A stretch of DNA of 64,000 nt, from the NCBI GenBank assembly GCA_012931725.1, contig CM022946.1:72840269-72904268 (forward strand). The letters run 5' to 3'. The notes under the pieces are model-generated. The model was not told where the DNA came from. It did not search any database and saw nothing but the letters and a program-made list of their open reading frames with translations. The DNA comes from Litsea cubeba. Its lineage: Eukaryota; Streptophyta; Magnoliopsida; Laurales; Lauraceae. The position numbers and the translations under genes are program-made. This document shows positions 31,812 to 43,376 of the stretch, piece after piece (positions within the stretch are counted from its first letter, which is position 1; every line of letters begins with the position of its first letter).

Positions 31812-33624
31812 CTAACCTACTATATTAAAGCAAACTAGAGTTTTTAGTTTCTTTAGATCTGTTAAGATTTGAAGTTTTTTTAAACTTTATATATGGGGAC
31901 GTGCACACAAGAAGGATTTCTGTTCTTAATAATTGAAAAAATTATTTTATGAGTCATCTTTTTAATCCTTTTTAGTGTGTGCCTTTTGAGGTTTTCCAAA
32001 ACCAACATCTTGCTACAGAGTTTGGCAAGGGCCTTGATCTTGTCTGCATCACATTGCTGTAGATCATAATACCTTAATAATATCTTAATACTTCACCAAG
32101 CTTATAAAGTGAAAAAAAAAAGAGATAATCTCACAGGACATGCCTGTCACCTACCCACTTACAGACACACACACACACACATGTATCTTTACACATTGTA
32201 TAAATGTATATCAATTTAACTGGCTTTTATTGTATATGGAGCCTATCCCATAAAGATCCTACCCTCCAGGCAATGCAGGGGCGGTTTGAGTCCGAATGAG
32301 TGTCTTACAATCAGTGGGCGAGTGGAGCTCCACAATGGGGCCTACCTATAATCTATAAAAAATACAAATGGCTCAAAATAAATACCCTCATGAGTTGTCC
32401 ACAAATACCCACCAACCATTATAAGATTAAGCATATCACTGGTAATGCATGCTCAATCTTATGGTGGGACCAATTCCCATTGGAGTAAAATTTAAAAAAA
32501 CCCCACTGAAAGGGAGAGTTTTCATTTTGAGCATTTCGGATAATGAATAGGTAGGCAAATATTGCATAAATCACATTATTAATCATATGCTCAATCTAGT
32601 AGTGGAATCAACTCCTACTGGAGTAAAGTTTTGGGACCGCCCGCTAAAGGGGACAACGTTCATTTTGAGCAGTTCAGATTACCTAGGTGTGCTCCACTGT
32701 GGAGGTCCACTCCCCTCACTAATGGGAAGCATAAGTGAGACACTGAAAGGATCCAGACTCCTTAACTTTGCATTATCATATTATTAACCTTCACAGTTCC
32801 TTATCATGACTTGGCGACTGGCTTTCAATGTTGCCTTATCTACACCTTTCCGTATATACTGCAGGCGTCGTGGCTTATTAAACAAACACAACTAACCAAT
32901 CAATGAATTTTTACTAATTAATTGTAGGTGGATTGGTTTATATGAGATCAATCCAACATATGTCCTATATTGATTGGAGTGAAATAAAGTTCTCAGTGCT
33001 AAACCAAGGACAAAAGGATGATTTGAGCAGTTTGGATTAATTATGGTGAGCCTATTATTTTTGTATCTTACCTGAAAACATAAGGTTATAAAAAATTATG
33101 TCTCAAAGAATGTTGAAATATTTTAAATTTTAGGGTTTTTTTTTCTGATATTATTGACAAAAGTTACAAAAAATAAATTAGTTTTCAAATGATTCGTAAT
33201 AAATCAATGAATATAAATTCTTATCACTCAACCATCCTCTGCCAGTCTGCCCCCTAAAAATACCTGGCTCAGCCAGGCAACAAATACATTGATCACCATC
33301 ATTATCATTTGCGAGCATGAAAGAGCACAAAGCATTACTTAATTATACTGAAACATGAATGAATTTAACAAAGTTTTTTTTTTTTTAATATTTCAAAGCA
33401 ACCCTTTTTTTTACATGAAATGGTTTAACATTAGAATTAAGTCAAATTTTGCAAGACTCGTACATGAGTGGGCTACTACTTATGTTTATTTTCATTCATA
33501 GGCCCATCCCATGGTGAAATTATCTCATGAGTGAAAAGCTTGAGAGAATCTTCAGTTGTGGAACCTATCTAAAAAGAGACTAAGTAGCAAGTGCCCTCTC
33601 AAGGCAGGGATGACAATAGGTGGA
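31812..33624. other. Host-like DNA with three diverged MITE-like modules; no gene
   Basis: Three modules (about 32443-32545, 32586-32690, 32936-33050) share a GTGGGA-type word, an ATTGGAGTAAA block and CATTTTGAGCA or ATTTGAGCAGTT. GAGTGGAGCTCCAC at about 32319 and GCTCCACTGTGGAGG at about 32690 look like an imperfect terminal inversion around the first two. A (CA)n microsatellite lies at about 32166-32180. No exon is recognised, although this is the continuation of the seipin locus. Confidence 0.4.
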
Positions 33625-33895
33625 CACTACAAGAAAAATTATATTTAAAATCCGCCGCTAAATGTAAAAAATCCGCCACTAAAGGTATTTGCAGCGAAAT
33701 AATGTCCACCAGAAGTTTTGTCACGGAATGTGTTGCCGTTAATTATATCTGTGGCGGAATTACTGGTGACGCAAAAAAAATTGAAATAGTGGCGGTTTCT
33801 ATCCGCCGCTACTATGTATATAATCCGCCGCCCAAATTGGCTTTATTCCAACGTCTTTTTTGTTTTATCCGCTGCTAATGGTGTACTTTGTAGTG
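33625..33895. mobile_element. CACTA-like terminus with inverted CCGCCGCTA subterminal motifs
   Basis: The segment starts CACTACAAGAAAAA and ends CTTTGTAGTG, an inverted CACTACAAA. In between, CCGCCGCTA, CCGCCACTA and their complements (GTGGCGG) recur at least eight times. Flanking trinucleotides (GGA and GCG) do not match. It is either a small derivative or one end of a larger, broken CACTA element; GGCGG words continue for about 30 bp beyond. Confidence 0.55.
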
Positions 33896-35917
33896 GCGGT
33901 ATGTTGTTTCCGCCACCAAAAACCATTTTTTATCAAAAGAGCAAAAGTAAATTTGTAACAGATTCCATGACTAGTAGAACCATTGAACTCTTATGATAAG
34001 ATCGATCAGGTCAATTGTGTGGACTGTAGGAATGCAATTGATTGGTATCATTTATATAATTAAACAATAACAATGACATGATCGGTAAGAGCCATGTGTT
34101 TTCCTTTTCACTAAACTGTTATTATAAAAAAAAACCTTTTCAGTTATGGAAGATTGTTGAGAATAAAGGGACAACCCCTGCCCATCCAGGTGGTCTTCTC
34201 CCAGCCCCCGTGTCACTATATGGTTGTTGACTCAGTGAGTTTCATTCAGCTCCAACACAATGGTAATTTAAATTGATCAATTTGAGACTCAGGCGAGTCA
34301 AACACAAGATTTGGAACCATTCCTTTGATAGCACAATGGATCTTGAAATGCCGTAGATCAGACCAAATTGACACATTCAGAGCCCCACATCCGTCCGAAC
34401 ACATGGCATGTTTGAAACGTGGAAACAAACATTCAGAGACATTAAACAAACATTCTGCAGTCTGGTTAAATGTGAAAATCTGATAGCCTCGTGTGTATAT
34501 CCCATCTGATAAAAAACCGACCGGACCTGAATCAACTGAGGTACTCAAGCTGAAGGGTTTTGACCTTGCATGACCTCAGTTGCTATGCGCAATGCCCTTT
34601 TTGGAAACATTTTTTTTTTCTTGATTTTATTTGTAATGAGCTGTATAGGGGCGTTTCCTACCACTGCCTTTTGTAGTAGATAGAATGTGTCATTACTGCC
34701 AAGCACAGCTCTAGAGGATCTAAGTGTGTATTTCATTAGAAGTGTTGTTCTTGTGGATGGGAAGGACTTGCATCATTTCATCTGCAGTTCATCTGTATAA
34801 GTAGGTGATTATAGTGATATTAAATTGGGCACTGCAGTTGGCTTTGACCTTACCTGACCTGAGTTGGTTTGCTGCTGTGATATCATTGTGAGATTACTAA
34901 TTGTGGGTGGGAGGGATTTTGAAAGTCAAATTCTTACTGGGCAACATGCTTGTAGTACGTTTGTATCTTTCAAACATTGGTTCCACGCCCTCCACTCAGT
35001 TTATTTGTAAATCTAATTTTCTGCAACTCTTGACTGCTTGTACTTGTCATATGAAAGAATAGAGAAACTGTGAAAGGTAATTGTTAAGTTATCCAAATAC
35101 ATGAAGTTGCTGTTCTAGAGAATAAAAAGCACAGAAGAATAGTTGAGGAGAACCTGGGGGTACTGTTATCTACTTGAGCAGCCATAGCTTTCAAGTGTAT
35201 CAACCGAACCTAGGTGAAATTTTCTTGAGATGCAAGTATCCCCCATCACAAGTAATGGCCCAAGAAATTAGGAGTTACATCAAAGAAATGTAAAGCCAGA
35301 TTTGACTTTGAGATGGTAGTTTTTGTTTTCCTTTTTTTCTTCTTTTTAGATGTGGTCCGCTTCCTTTGGATGAAGACCTTGTCATGATCATAGAGTTGCT
35401 GCAAAGTAATTTTCATATGATAAAATTCATAATTATATATGGCCATAAGTGGGAGGAAAATCTAGAAAGCAGAAGTTGTTCAAAATGCAACTTGATTTAA
35501 AATTAGAGTGAACATAATCCCTTTTCCACTAGAAAACACCACATTATAACTCTGATGACAAAAGATAGATCTTACAAACAAAAACAAACCCATTATTAAT
35601 AAACCAATTTCTATTGACGCTGAAGCGAAAGAAACCTGCATAGCAACAAGACATGAGTTACAATTTTGATTTCGGGAGCTATTAAATTAAAACTGTCCGA
35701 TAAATTTTACTCAAAACTTATTGTGGACTATAATTAAATTATGTAAAACGTGATGCAATTTAGTGAAAGATGTTTTACAGGATACCAAGTCCTTCTCATG
35801 AGAATTGTATATGCTCTAATGCCACTTGAAATGGAATTAGATAACCTAAATCTTGAATATGCTTTAATGATTCCTAACCACTAGATGAACAGGAGAGAGA
35901 AAACAAGAGATAATTAC
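33896..35917. other. No gene recognised
   Basis: About 2 kb of AT-rich sequence. Two adjacent minus-strand frames at 34246-34736 have no recognisable family, and their composition gives no support for coding. Confidence 0.3.
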
Positions 35918-36177
35918 CAAGAGCCCTTATTTCAGTGCCAGCTCTCTTGCCATTTTCACAGCATCCTCACAGTCACCTGTCACATGCTATAGGGATTCAA
36001 AAGTTTGCTTTAAATAATGTGCAAAACAATCATAGCAGTTCGAGCAGTGCATGTATTACAAGTATAAGAAATTAAAAATAAGAACAGTATTACTTGCCTC
36101 AAGGACTCCTTCCAACACATCCATGTCCAAAATCTTTGGCTTAAATCCAACTTCATTGCCAGTTATATGGTGGAGAC
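35918..36177 (-). pseudogene. Beta-cyanoalanine synthase / cysteine synthase-like gene, two broken exons
   Basis: The minus strand at 36177-36098 reads LHHITGNEVGFKPKILDMDV and continues LEGVLE. The second exon (35976-35918) reads EDAVKMARELALK. Both match the PLP-dependent O-acetylserine sulfhydrylase fold of plant L-3-cyanoalanine synthase (CysC1 type), a mitochondrial enzyme that detoxifies cyanide. Between them the donor is GC (GAG/GCAAGT) and the acceptor TGTGACAG. The second exon appears to lack one base near its start. It has a TAA (35929-35927) where a Glu codon is expected just before GLL and a GTAATT donor. No upstream or downstream exons were found. It is a remnant, probably truncated by the insertions to its right. 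Confidence 0.65.
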
Positions 36178-36323
36178 CTACTCCGCATAACCATACTCAC
36201 ATGAACATAATTGATAATTGCAACAAAAGATGTTATAAAAGAAAACAAAAAATTTGGAACAGAAGATGATTATGAAGATTTACATCCCATTAACATAATA
36301 ATCTACACAATTGATAGTTGAAA

Positions 36324-38848
36324 TGTAGGATCCCGGTCCCACTATTAATATTTAATATATTTTTAATTAAATATTATTATTATTTTAATTGAATGTATAT
36401 TAGTTATTTAAGTGGTTAGGATTAAGTGGGGCACACGTTAGATTAGATGCGTAGATTGGTGAGTTGGGTTAATGGGCAGATGACTTGACCCGTAGTTTGA
36501 CCCGACCCAATGACTTAAGCCCAATACTTTCTTAACCTAATCCCTCTTATTACGAACGCACGTCTTTATCTCTTCCTCTGTAACTCCTCCCGTTCCCTGT
36601 TCGTCTTCTTCCTCTTTCAACTTCCCAAGCCTCTGCAACTTTAGGATCCGGCCATCAGAATCAAGATCTGAAGATACCATCATTCTTGGTTCGACTTTCT
36701 TATCACAAGTAACACTATCCTCAAACCATTAGGAATAGATCTATACTATTAGGTTATCTTCTTATTCTTTCCAATGTTAGGTTTTTTGGGTAGGAATACC
36801 ATAGATCTATTCATCTGAGCATTTATATCCCATCTTTTATGTCAGATCGGTGTTAGGATTGTGATCGAGCGCCCCGGTAATCCCGATTTGGGTTTTGGAT
36901 AGGAAACCTACTGCACATTTCTTCAACTTCGGATCTAAGGCAAGTACATTATTATAATTTGTTATTGAATGCGTTAATTGATCTTTGATTCCTATCTAAT
37001 GCATATAGGTTTGTTTATTTGCCCTTTTCTAAATGATAATGATAGATTAGGAGTTTATAAATGGATGTTTGGGTAATGGAAATGTGGGTTCCATTCTCTT
37101 TCTAATGGTTATGATTCGTGAGGATTTGAATGGGATGTACTCTCTTTTGGAAAAAAAGAGGAAAATGGATAAATAGGGAAAAAACCCAAATTTCTGTGAC
37201 TGTACGAACTCGGACAACATTCTGAACGTCAAACGTTCGAACGTTGCTTTGGAACATTCGAACGAGTGAGTTCAGAACGTCTGAGCCAAATGACAGAAAC
37301 GTCGAACGTTCCCTTCGTGCGTTCAAACGTTCGAGTCTGCTCGCCCCCAAGCCAAAAACTCGAGGCATCAAACGTTCGAACGTGCCTCATGAACGTTCGA
37401 ACTTCTGATTTCCCTCATGTCCGAGCCAAAAACCCGAGACCCTGAACGTTCGAACGTTGGTCTCGTACGTTCGAATGTTCAGTGTACTTAGGTAATTTGT
37501 GTTTATTTTTCATCGTTTTGGCTTTGATTAATTTGGGGATTTATGATATCATGTATGGGATTTCATATGGAATTAATAACCTTAAATTATCTACTTGGAC
37601 TTGACATAAGAACCGTCTTTGGGCATACGGTATCTTATGGACGTAGGTTTCAATTGCCTGTTATGATTTTAATGAACTCTAGCGAGAAAGGGTCAATACA
37701 TCTCTATTGAAAATCCTTCATTAGATCTATGCACCATGAATTTTGAGAGATGTAACGTCCTTAACTTACTAGCGTTATTATTGAGTGTTGACGAGTATAT
37801 GAATATACGTTTAACCTTAGGATTGATTTACAATGTCCTAACCTTTGTATTTGCATGCATATGTTGGTTTAGGTTATGTATTCCTTTAGATGCATACCCT
37901 ATTGTTATGGACTATAAAGTGGCTTGGCAAATTTTGTATGACGATTTGATTATGATATGGAATGTGAAATGGCCAGCACTTTACTTTGTGTCGGAGCATT
38001 ATTATTCGGGTCTATTATGCATATATGTTTTCCTTTATGTGGGTCATTTGTGAACGACTGCAGATCGTATGTGGACGGTTGATTACCGATGTGTCCTGGA
38101 TCACTTATAATCCGCTTTGAATGTGAACAGGTTATCCTGTTATGTGTTTATAGATCGGTTTATGACCATCGACATTGTGGACCGGCTTTCCCGATTATGT
38201 AGGATTGACTACCCAAAATGGGGACACTTGTCTCCGTGTGAATTATATATTGCTCCATTTGGTGTATTTTGGATTTATGTCATACGTTCTTTCTTGTCTT
38301 TATCTTTATCATTGTTTCTTATAATCTCACTTGTTTTTACTCGTTTGATATCGTATCTTGATTTCAAATTATGATCATGTTCTTGCTATTTACGTTACTA
38401 TATTTGGTGCATAGGTATCGAGCCCTACTTTACCGAGGAGACGGAGGAGGATCAAACGTTTCAAACGTTTGAGCCAACTGACGAACCCGAGTGGGATGCT
38501 GGAGATGGTTTCGGAGCCGTCTGAGCCTGCATTAGAGAGAACGTCATCTTAGCAACTCTTTAGATGAACTTTCTATTAATGATAAACTTTCTGTAGTAAT
38601 TGTTTAATTTATTCTGCAACTTTAACCATGAATATTTATTTGATTTTCGTGTTGGATCTTATTTACGATCAGTGACTACCAATTGAATGAAGCTTCCGCT
38701 GCATTTAATAAAATTTCATTTGGACTCACCACGGTTTGTGGTGTTATGTGGGTCCACTTTTGGAAGCTTGTGTTGTATTAAACACAGGAATTTGAATTTG
38801 TTTTAATTTTTCACGTATTTTCCCAATTCTTATTTTGGGGACGTGACA
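36324..38848 (+). repeat. 5' LTR of a Tekay-type gypsy retrotransposon
   Basis: It starts TGTAGGATCCCGG and ends GGGGACGTGACA, directly followed by a tRNA-Met-type primer site, so it is a 5' LTR on the plus strand. The rest of that element is absent, because a Tat element begins about 170 bp later. A dense cluster of AACGTTCGAACGTT-type palindromes lies at 37225-37480, with further AAACGTTTGA words at about 38457. Confidence 0.75.
37225..37480. repeat. Cluster of ACGTTCGAACGT palindromes in the Tekay-type LTR
   Basis: A perfect 14-bp palindrome lies at 37232-37245. About ten diverged copies of CGTTCGAACG follow, in pairs and separated by 20-40 bp. Confidence 0.8.
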
Positions 38849-38849
38849 G

Positions 38850-38862
38850 TTGGTATCAGAGC
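38850..38862 (+). promoter_or_regulatory. Primer-binding site, initiator tRNA-Met type
   Basis: TTGGTATCAGAGC begins one base after the LTR CA end; this is the usual initiator tRNA-Met complement of plant chromoviruses. Confidence 0.85.
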
Positions 38863-39029
38863 CCAGCACGATCTTCAGGTAATTAAAAAGGGACAGAAAC
38901 GATAGGACGTGGTGAGGATTACGATTTCCGTTAGACAGGCTTTAAAGTGCTAACTGTAAAGTCTATAGAATTGTCTGTTAGCTTATTTCATAAGAGCTAA
39001 ACCATATTTATTCTATTGCAGGTCATGGG
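38863..39029 (+). other. Tekay-type leader fragment, interrupted by the Tat element
   Basis: This is 5' leader with an intron-like arrangement, CAGGTAATTAA near the start and TTCTATTGCAGGTCATGG at the end. The frame is lost where the Tat LTR starts. Confidence 0.4.
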
Positions 39030-41648
39030 TGTTGACACCAAAATTGTCACTTTGCTTCTTCAAGAGCCAGAAAACTGCATGAAGTCGCAACCTGCCATAA
39101 ATAGGCAATGCTACTTCCAAAAAATCAAATCTTGTCAGAATCAAACAAAAACTGTAAGATCCTTCAAGACAGCCAAAAGAGGAGTACACAAGAAGTTTTG
39201 GGCCATTTCAAAATCATTTGGCCTAACTTTGTTTCTCCGACAGTTGAAAAGGAGCTCCTGGCGGCGAAAGCATCGGAGACACCAAATCTTCGATCAGAGC
39301 CGATGGATGGTCTCAAAATACATCCAAAAGGCTCCACGTCAAGTTCCGAGTCAAACTGACAACGTTTGACCCTACATCAACTCTCGAACAGCTAAATCAA
39401 GCCTCTCGGCGGTGAGAACCTCCGAGGCCATCACTCATCAAATAGAGCACATGGACGGCTTCAAAATGCTTACAAAGGGCTACACGTCAAATTTCAGGCC
39501 ATTTTGACAACATTTGACCAAACTTTGACGCTCGGAAGCCAAATCATGCCTCTCGGCGGCGAAGCTCCCCGGGACCATGGTTTCCAAGACAGAGCTTATG
39601 GATCATCTTAAAATGACTCCAATAGGTTCCTTGTCAAATTTCAAGTCAATCAGACATCGGTTGACCGCACATCAAGCCGCGACATCTTCATTGCGATAAA
39701 AATAAGTCTACTGGTGATGGGACCCAAAACGGGTTCAAAACTCAAACAAAAGCCTATGGTTGGTCTTATTTATTGCTCAGAAGCTTCACCTCAAATTTCA
39801 GGTACATTCCGACATCGTTTGACCCAGTTTCAGCTTCTGACGGAAAATCGGCAGCTCTGCGCGACAAAGTCTTCGGCTTTCTCGGAAAATTAGAAACTTT
39901 ACAAAAAAAAATGCAACGATTCTCATCAGGTTTTCTACAGGGAAATCAGGCCAATAAATGATAAAAAATGTCAAGAAAAAATACAGAAGAAAAAAGAATA
40001 AAAAAAACAGCAAAAACAGACACAAAACGGGATAAAAGTGGGGAAAACCCCCCAAGGTCGCAGACGCCGGCGACCCTGGGGCCCGGGATTGCCGGGAGGG
40101 CCTTGGAAACCTCGTTTTTCGACATTTTTTCACGATTCGAAGCGTCCGACCTCTGGTATTTTCCAAAATTCATACTTTTGAGATACCAAATCCTCTGACA
40201 TCCGTCAAAATCACGGATCAATCATTAAGAGTATCGAAATCAATATTAATCGCTAACCGGTCAACCAAAAAAGTGTGCTTTCTACCCGACCGATTGAGAA
40301 ATCGACAGGGCAGATGGCACCGACCCGCTGTTGGCAACCAATACCTGAAGTTACATGGTCATCCGATGTCGATCTACATGAAAATCCATCGTTGATCATC
40401 GCCAGAAGAATCCCAAAAGACGCGGCACGGCCCGCGACTCTTCAACTGCTCGGCGACCACTTAATGCGATTAATTGACTAGCTTTATTGCAGTCATTAAT
40501 CCATTTCTTTGGACGGCCCAATCAGAAGCAAGCATCCGGGAGTTACAAGTCAAGAGATTCATGACATTTAAACCATAAAACTCCTCCCATCATGGCGATT
40601 AAAGGCGATTAAATGCTTTTAATCTCCTCCGGCCAATCAGAAGCCAAGAAAAAGGAGTTACAAAATAAATGAATTAAATCCTATAACTCCTCCCATTATG
40701 CGGCTTAATGACAATAAAAGCCCATAAACCCTCCTAAATGGCTACCAAAAAGCCTATAAATAGGAGAGCACTCCAAGAAGAAAGGAGGACACAACACAGC
40801 ACAGAAAACACACAACAGACTGTAGAAAATCCGGAAAATCAGATAGAAAAAGGCATCGGAAATCTAAGAGAAAAAACTCTGCGGAAGTTCTACACCGACC
40901 ACCACTACAAGGTGACAAAAGTCCCTTGGGGGTACCCCCCGCCAAGGTCCTTGCCTTCTCCTTCTGCCTCCAATGGCTTAGATGTGGCTTTTCAGCCCGT
41001 CTACTTAGTCTTTTATTGGATATAGGACCTTCTTTTGGTCTTTGTCTTCTAAAAACCTGAGGTTATAGCCAAGCCAAGCGAATCAATAGCATCTTCTATT
41101 CTCATCTGCATGGATGATGGCGGAGTCCACATATGGCTTGCAACCGTCAATCTGAATGGGTCCCCCACAATCTCCTGAGAAGTTAGATCCTCATTTTCTT
41201 GCTTTTCATTGTAGTTTGTATTTTTCTAAAAGAGACAAAAATCACAACCCTTTTCTTTCATTATTGATAAGAATTGTAAATCGGCTATAAACGCCAAAAT
41301 CGGCTATAAACTGCCAAAAATCGGCTATAAATGCCAAAATCGGCTATAAACGCCAAAATCGGCTATAAATGCTAAAAAAATTGCCTTTCACGGCAAATCA
41401 AGAAAATGTCTCTTTTCTTAAATATATGTGCAATGGAAAACTTGAATGAAGTTGATTTCCTTTTTACTTGCGAAGGTCGATCTGCGGATCACCACTTGTA
41501 ATTCCAAGTAAAATAGAAAATCTGGCACACCCACACAAAAAAATGTTGATGCACGCCTCTGCCCCCCGGTTATGAAAGGGTCGCACCCAAACGGACTCCC
41601 ACGTCCGCCGACCCCGGTAGAACCGGGCAGAATGGTGCCGTTCCATCA
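39030..41648 (+). repeat. Presumed 5' LTR of the large Tat element
   Basis: It starts TGTTGACACCAAAATTGTCAC, a common Tat LTR start. It contains degenerate repeats of about 150-160 bp (39220-39860) with CGTCAAATTTC and CATTTGACC words, a TATA box (TATAAATA, 40755-40762) and a five-copy GGCTATAAACGCC minisatellite at 41283-41375. The end is placed at CCATCA (41648), before CTGGCTCACCCGGTGGGACC, which resembles Tat primer-site contexts. The other LTR is outside the window, so the edges are tentative. Confidence 0.55.
41283..41375 (+). repeat. GGCTATAAACGCCAAAAT minisatellite, five copies, in the 5' LTR
   Basis: Units of about 19-21 bp. Closely similar units occur again at about 59388-59590 in the 3' untranslated region of the same element. 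Confidence 0.8.
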
Positions 41649-43376
41649 AGCTGGCTCACCCGGTGGGACCCGTTCATTTGAGAACACGATGCTAGAAATG
41701 AAATATTTGCATATCATATCTATTGCTCTATGCTTATACTTCTTTTCTTAATTCTTTGGCTACTTTCTAATTGGTGGCCTATGTTTGATTCCGCATCTAA
41801 AAAAAATGATATGAGATTTTTTTTTGGAAATTTCTAATTCTTTGAATTTATTTCCACTCTTTCTCTTTTAAAAAAACAAAATCAAAAAATCAGATTTCTT
41901 AGTTTCGACTCAAAATTGAGAAACTTTGATCGTCTCCCTTCTGGGCACTGGCGCTCGCGGAAATCGTTGAGACCATGTTCGGATCGGGGATTGGGCCATC
42001 GTTTCTCTTCGATGAGTTCATTAAAAAAACAAAAAAATAAAAAAAAACCAGATTTTTCATTTTGGATTCAAAATTGGGAAACCTTGATCCTTTCCTATTG
42101 TTCATCATGCTTGCAGAAATGTTGAACCTGTTCGACTAAGGTTTTGGGCCATCGTTTCTCTTCGATGAGTTCATTAGAAAAAAAAAAAAAAAAAAAACAA
42201 AAAATCAGGTTTTTCACTTTGGATTCAAAATCGAGAAACCTTGATCCTTTCTTATCTTTCATCGTGCTTGCAGAAATGTTGAGCCTGTTTGACTAAGGTT
42301 TTGAGCCATCGTTTCTCTTCGATGAGTTCATTAAAGATCTAAAAAATATATATATAAAAGACTTAGAACACTAAGGTTAAACCAACTGCGTTCTTTGATC
42401 ATGGTTGATTCAAGAAAAGCCTTATCCAGAGTGTGGAGACAGCTTGACCGTTCTAGGCAAGGGTCCTCCAAACGGGTTCATTAAGTAATCACACCCTTAC
42501 CTGGGGGCAATTCTATCAATCGAGATTTCATAAGACCGGGTTAGGAGGCCTATGTGTACTCTCTCGTCTTTTAAATAAATTTTTTTTTCAAATTAAAAAA
42601 TTTTAAAATAAAAAATACAAAATTTTTCAAAAAAAAATCTTAAGAAAATAAGAAAATAATAAAAAAAAAGATTTAAAAAAAAATCTTCAAAAAAAAAAAC
42701 TTCCGTCATTTTGGGTTCAGATTGGAGAAATTTTGGTCTCCTCCTTTCTGAGCACTGGCGCTCGCGGAAATCGCTGAGCCCGTGTTCAAATTGGAGTGCC
42801 TTTTGCTCTCATTGATGAACCCGATATTGGACTTTTGAAAAAAAAAATCGTCATTTTTGGATTCAGATCCGAGAAATTATGGTTCATTTCCTTCTGAGTA
42901 CTGGCGCTCGCGGAAATTGCTGAGACCGTATTTGGATTGGAATACCATCTGCTCTCTTTGATGAATCCAATCTTGACCTTTCAAAACAGAGAATCTCATC
43001 TCATGGATGTGGTCTCCAAACATTTGTGTCTAGCGGTACTAGTACGCCCTTTCAGGGTCTATTGTATTCGCGACCGGCACATTTGTAACTCCAACTTTAT
43101 ATTCTTCTTACATCGAGCAAGCTCTGCTTCTCGATAAGTCGAATTTAAGTTCACAATTGCTTCTAGCAGTTACTGGGATGCTCATTCTGGGCTTACCATA
43201 CTTGTGATCAGAACAATTGTACCCTCTATGGCTTTCTGCCTTCTTCATATCGCTTGGGTCATCTCCCTCGAGCGATTTGAAAAGACAAAACCATAGAACT
43301 TCCCATTTATGATCATTATATTTTTGTGATTACTAATCGACGTGGTCTTGTTTAAGAAGCTTTTCGAAAACTAACA
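41649..43376 (+). other. Tat 5' leader with repeats and a conserved structured block
   Basis: At least five 130-150 bp repeats (three at 41890-42340, two at 42700-42970) share TTCTGAGCACTGGCGCTCGC-like words, TTTCTCTTCGATGAGTTCAT and GATTCA(A/G)AAT(T/C)GAGAAA. Between them, 42385-42510 carries the block also present in the Athila leader (CGTTCTTTG, AAGAAAAGCCTT, AGGCAAGG, TTACCTGGGGGC). A-rich spacers separate the units. No coding was detected. Confidence 0.6.

Noticed and set aside
34246..34736. Two adjacent minus-strand frames of 100 and 63 codons
   Set aside because: No recognisable family, no splice or promoter context, and length within chance expectation.
38850..38862. tRNA-like sequence TTGGTATCAGAGC
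   Set aside because: It is a primer-binding site complementary to a tRNA end, directly after an LTR, not a tRNA gene.
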